From Bacteroidota bacterium (GTDB lineage Bacteria; Bacteroidota; Bacteroidia; Chitinophagales; Chitinophagaceae), in assembly GCA_023433265.1 (NCBI GenBank), contig JAEZDR010000162.1:1-44889 (forward strand): a DNA stretch of 44,889 bases, given 5' to 3'. A program made the position numbers and the translations under genes. Under the pieces are notes generated by a model. That model was not told the DNA's origin. It saw only the letters and a list, made by a program, of their open reading frames with translations, and ran no database searches. This document shows positions 42,031-44,889 of this stretch, piece after piece (the stretch's first letter is position 1; every line of letters begins with the position of its first letter).

Positions 42031-42549
42031 ATGAGTAACGTAGACGAAAAAATGTGGCATGTCATCTATACCAAGCCACGTTGGGAGAAAAAAATATACG
42101 GAAAGCTACTGCAGAAAGGCTATGAAGTGTGGTGCCCTATGCAGAAGGTGGAACGCCAGTGGAGCGATAGAAAAAAAGTAGTTGAAGATGTTATCTTCAA
42201 ATCTTATCTCTTCGCGCATATTACACCAGCTCAGCGTACTTACGTGCTGGCAAACGAAGGCGTATTAAACTTTGTACATTTCCTAGGCAAACCTGCCATT
42301 GTTCGAAACGAGGAAATAGAAACCATGAAAGCCTACCTGATGCATCAGGATGCAAAGATTACTTTGCAAGCAAGGGATGTTTTTGAAGCAAATACAAAGA
42401 TCAGGGTCAGACAAGGCGTATTCATGGATCAAAAAGGAAAGGTTATCAAGGCTGTCGGCAAGAAAAAGGTTTACGTTAGCCTGGAAAGTTTCGGCCACGT
42501 CATGATTGTCGAGTTCCCTTCAGACCACTTGCAAACGATGGAAGAATAA
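42031..42549 (+). CDS. UpxY-type NusG paralogue (transcription antiterminator)
   Basis: 172 residues. MWHVIYTKPRWEKKIYGKLL is the NGN domain of the UpxY/LoaP-like NusG family, with VWCPMQKVERQWSDRKKVVE and FKSYLFAHITPAQR following. The C-terminal KOW-like part is IRVRQGVFMDQKGKVIKAVG. Members bind RNA polymerase and the leader RNA of particular operons, typically capsule or surface-polysaccharide clusters. Here no such cluster follows; the next gene is convergent. It lies 19 nt after the S41 protease gene. Confidence 0.88.
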   Translation: MSNVDEKMWHVIYTKPRWEKKIYGKLLQKGYEVWCPMQKVERQWSDRKKVVEDVIFKSYLFAHITPAQRTYVLANEGVLNFVHFLGKPAIVRNEEIETMKAYLMHQDAKITLQARDVFEANTKIRVRQGVFMDQKGKVIKAVGKKKVYVSLESFGHVMIVEFPSDHLQTMEE

Positions 42550-42552
42550 ACC

Positions 42553-42972
42553 CTATAGAGCCACGCTGGCATTCATAATGCTTAAGCTTACACTGTCTGT
42601 CTTTTGTTGCGTGCGGAATTTTGCTTTGAACTTCACAGTTTCACCTGCGTTAACGACACCTTCAACAACCTTTTCATGGTTTTCAAAAACCTTTTTCTCC
42701 TTATTGTAGAACAACATTTTTACGCGCACATTTGTATAATCAGCAATAGTTGCGATGTTTGTTATTTCCCCTTTCACTACTGTTTGTCCAACGATGTTCT
42801 TTTTATAATCGCCTTCAACCTTAAGAAACCGTAAAGGCTTTTTACGCTCTTGTTGTTCTATGCTTTCTCTGCTTTCTGTATAGCTTTTCTCATCAATCGC
42901 TTCCCCGCCCGAATTGTTGCACCCTATTATAACTAAGTACAGAAAGAAAAGAGTGGATACTCGTTTTATCAT
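42553..42972 (-). CDS. Hypothetical lipoprotein, FxLYD-like
   Basis: 139 residues. MIKRVSTLFFLYLVIIGC gives a lipobox with Cys18. After a Ser/Glu/Arg-rich linker (~20-45) the C-terminal ~90 residues are beta-rich: GQTVVKGEITNIATIADYTN, VRVKMLFYNKEKKVFE, VVEGVVNAGETVKFKAKFR. This resembles FxLYD-type domains, small extracellular Ig-like folds. It lies 30 nt before the anmK stop in the same direction, so anmK and this gene are probably one transcript. Function unknown. Confidence 0.7.
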   Translation of the reverse strand: MIKRVSTLFFLYLVIIGCNNSGGEAIDEKSYTESRESIEQQERKKPLRFLKVEGDYKKNIVGQTVVKGEITNIATIADYTNVRVKMLFYNKEKKVFENHEKVVEGVVNAGETVKFKAKFRTQQKTDSVSLSIMNASVAL

Positions 42973-43002
42973 CTTGCTACTAAACTACATCTTTCTTTTA
43001 AA

Positions 43003-44091
43003 TCAGGCTTCCTGCCCCATCCATACGCAACCGCCTATTGAGTCGCGCCTTGCTCCTGTTACAGTGTGTAATACGGTGGTTTGTTCGCGCCATCTTAATA
43101 CTCCCAACAAAGCCATCACAATTGCTTCTTTATAAGCTACAGTTTCAGCTTCGGGAACCACTACATCTACATTAATAAACTGCATGTGCTGCCGGAGTCT
43201 CTCAATTAAATAGTTGTTGAATGCCCCTCCGCCCGTTACCAGCATGCTCGCAAGCTTTCCCTCTGGCATCCCTAAAGATTCAATAGCCCGTTCAGTCTGC
43301 ATACAAATATGCTCACAATAGGTCATCAATGCATCTTCCACTGCAGCGCCACTTTCTTCTATTATTCCCATTACTGTGGAGGCTCCAAAGCTGTTAGCAA
43401 GCGACTTTGGGTGGGGCAACTGATAGTATTCCAAAGCATTCAGTTTTGCCAACAATGGGTGGTGTATTTCTCCCGAGGATGCCATTGCACCTGCTTCATC
43501 AAAATCAAGTCCCTTCTTGTTCGCAAGCAGGTTTAATACTTTGTTCGCAGGGCAAACGTCAAAAGCTATGTTGTTATTAGAAAGGCTAATGTTAGCAATG
43601 CCACCGATATTCAGGAACAATTCGTATCCTGAGAATAACAACTTTTCGCCTACGGGAACAATTGGGGCGCCCTGGCCTCCCAATGCCACATCCATGCTGC
43701 GAAGATTGCTTACAACGTTGATGCCTGTTGTCGCTGCAATTGCGGCGCCATCGCCTATTTGGTGAGTCATTCCCTTTCCGGGCGAGTGAAAAGTAGTGTG
43801 CCCATGAGAAGACACTAGTTGAATCTTATGCTGCAATTGATGAGTATTTATAAAGCGGTTTACAGCCTCTCCAAGATATCTTCCGTAATCAGCATCCAAC
43901 AAGCAATAATCGTAAGCCGAAAGAGAAGTGGCGTTTTGCAGTCTTTGCTTCCATGCTTCCTCGTAAGTGTAACAATCAGCATTTAGAATCCTATAGCTCC
44001 ATTTGCCTCTTTGCTCTTCTATTTCCGCAAAAACAATATCTAAACCATCTAGGCTCGATCCGCTCATTAAGCCAATAACGCTGTAAATCAT
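43003..44091 (-). CDS. anmK: Anhydro-N-acetylmuramic acid kinase
   Basis: 362 residues. GLMSGSSLDGLDIVFAEIEE is the phosphate-binding start of AnmK, QLVSSHGHTTFHSPGKGMTH and QIGDGAAIAATTGINVVSNL contain the substrate-binding region, APIVPVGEKLLF follows and LVTGGGAFNNYLIERL is the ASKHA-fold C-terminal signature. It phosphorylates and opens 1,6-anhydro-MurNAc from recycled peptidoglycan in the cytoplasm. Start at the ATG at 44091. It is divergent from the Crp/Fnr regulator. Confidence 0.95.
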   Translation of the reverse strand: MIYSVIGLMSGSSLDGLDIVFAEIEEQRGKWSYRILNADCYTYEEAWKQRLQNATSLSAYDYCLLDADYGRYLGEAVNRFINTHQLQHKIQLVSSHGHTTFHSPGKGMTHQIGDGAAIAATTGINVVSNLRSMDVALGGQGAPIVPVGEKLLFSGYELFLNIGGIANISLSNNNIAFDVCPANKVLNLLANKKGLDFDEAGAMASSGEIHHPLLAKLNALEYYQLPHPKSLANSFGASTVMGIIEESGAAVEDALMTYCEHICMQTERAIESLGMPEGKLASMLVTGGGAFNNYLIERLRQHMQFINVDVVVPEAETVAYKEAIVMALLGVLRWREQTTVLHTVTGARRDSIGGCVWMGQEA

Positions 44092-44262
44092 GCGTGCAAA
44101 ATTACTGGCAGCACTATGTAAAATAATGATATCACGCAGCTAATATTAGTATATTGAGCCGTTTGTGCTTCATTAGTTGTAAAAAGGTTAGCTGATCCAC
44201 GGATTTTGTAAGGAAAATGGGGTAAGTGTATTTTCTTCATATTTGCACTTCAACCTAATCTC

Positions 44263-44853
44263 ATGCAAGCCGGAGAACACCTCGTTGAGTTTATTTTAAC
44301 CCATAAGGATATGCCGCGGGATAAAGCAAAAGCAATTTCCGAACGGTTTACTGTACAAAAGTTTGAGAAAAATAGCTTTGTACTTATTGAAGGACAACGA
44401 TGCAGGGAATATCACTTCCTCGTAAACGGCTTCATGCGATCCTGGACAAATGACCTCGATGGAAGAGAAATAACTACAGCTTTTCACCCGGCAGGAACCG
44501 TAGTTTGTGAATTGTTTTCATTCTTCAAAAACGTGCCGGCGGGTGAAAATATTCAGGCACTAACTCTCTGTGAAGTACTCACTATTACTTTTTCTGAACT
44601 CCAAAACGCTTTTCATTCTCTGCCGGAGTTTCGTGAGTTTGGACGAAGTATTTTAATAAATGCATATGCAGAGTTGAAACATAGGATGTTAAGTAGTTTG
44701 CATCATACCGCTGAAGAAAGGTATAAGCAAATGCTCATCACATGGCCTCAGCTATTTCATTACGCTAGTTTAAAACAAATAGCTTCCTTTCTCGGAGTAA
44801 CGGATACTTCCTTGAGCCGCATTCGTGCTTCCGTTGCTAAAGGAGGGGCATAG
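44263..44853 (+). CDS. Crp/Fnr-family transcriptional regulator
   Basis: 196 residues. An N-terminal cyclic-nucleotide-binding-type beta roll runs from ERFTVQKFEKNSFVLIEGQR to GTVVCELFSFFKNVPAGENI, lacking the canonical Arg-Ser-Ala cAMP-binding motif, so it may not bind cAMP. A C-terminal helix-turn-helix (YASLKQIASFLGVTDTSLSR) follows. Similar single-gene regulators are common in Bacteroidota. Target genes are unknown; nothing in the window shows a matching operator. Confidence 0.88.
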   Translation: MQAGEHLVEFILTHKDMPRDKAKAISERFTVQKFEKNSFVLIEGQRCREYHFLVNGFMRSWTNDLDGREITTAFHPAGTVVCELFSFFKNVPAGENIQALTLCEVLTITFSELQNAFHSLPEFREFGRSILINAYAELKHRMLSSLHHTAEERYKQMLITWPQLFHYASLKQIASFLGVTDTSLSRIRASVAKGGA

Positions 44854-44889
44854 AAAAATGTTTCCGAAGGCCATCTAAAGCCGTCTAAT

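Overview
The window looks like chromosomal DNA of a Bacteroidota bacterium, most probably Chitinophagaceae or a close relative. Lineage markers are a single-chain SecD-SecF fusion, the long form of IspG, a type IX secretion (T9SS) cargo protein with PKD domains, a TonB-receptor-like outer-membrane protein with a carboxypeptidase-regulatory-like N-terminus, a UpxY-type NusG paralogue, DUF5606 and DUF4112 proteins, and several promoters matching the Bacteroidota -7 element TAnnTTTG. There is no prophage, insertion sequence, CRISPR array or rRNA operon. The only RNA gene found is tRNA-His.

Layout. 1-230: three and a half copies of a ~49-bp palindromic tandem repeat and a terminator. 237-4340: nfu (minus), two translationally coupled glycosyltransferases (minus), and a lineage-restricted hypothetical gene flanked by short-period repeats. 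4974-6964: groES-groEL, then a terminator and a possible leaderless small ORF. 7358-14260: a predicted HU-CCDC81-like membrane protein, a two-helix membrane protein, an FKBP-type lipoprotein, secDF, a Trp/Tyr-rich lipoprotein and a GNAT acetyltransferase. 14310-19298: YkgJ-type cysteine-cluster protein, XerD-like recombinase, patatin-like lipoprotein, a protein with kinase-like motifs and a BtuF-like metal/cobalamin-binding protein. 19434-25571: large T9SS cargo, a small hydrophilic protein too short for most ORF callers, DUF4112 and ispG. An 842-bp non-coding stretch follows. 26414-28700: DUF5606 protein and an M3 oligoendopeptidase.

28704-30512 is a visibly AT-rich island on the minus strand: a small secreted Cys-containing peptide gene, a beta-propeller-like gene and a four-helix membrane protein gene. 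The first two carry frameshifts that can be reconstructed to intact frames, two single-base shifts in the peptide gene and one missing ATTT unit in the propeller gene. This is the most unusual cassette in the window. 30564-35915: prs, radC, and a minus-strand run of short ALDH, SPOR-like protein, M20 amidohydrolase and a lone MlaE permease. 36207-44853: TonB-receptor-like protein, DUF445 protein, tRNA-His, tail-specific protease, UpxY/NusG paralogue, a lipoprotein, anmK and a Crp/Fnr regulator.

The non-coding DNA is as informative as the genes. Three separate intergenic stretches (3585-3672, 25872-26036, 35999-36098) consist of degenerate tandem units of exactly 11 bp. The last is arranged as two arrays in inverted orientation. 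Heptameric repeats flank the hypothetical gene at 3791-4339. A 30-bp palindromic element from the left-edge array recurs (28/30 identity, inverted) at 14232-14261, where it supplies the C-terminal codons of the acetyltransferase. All calls come from reading the sequence and from family knowledge; no database search was run.
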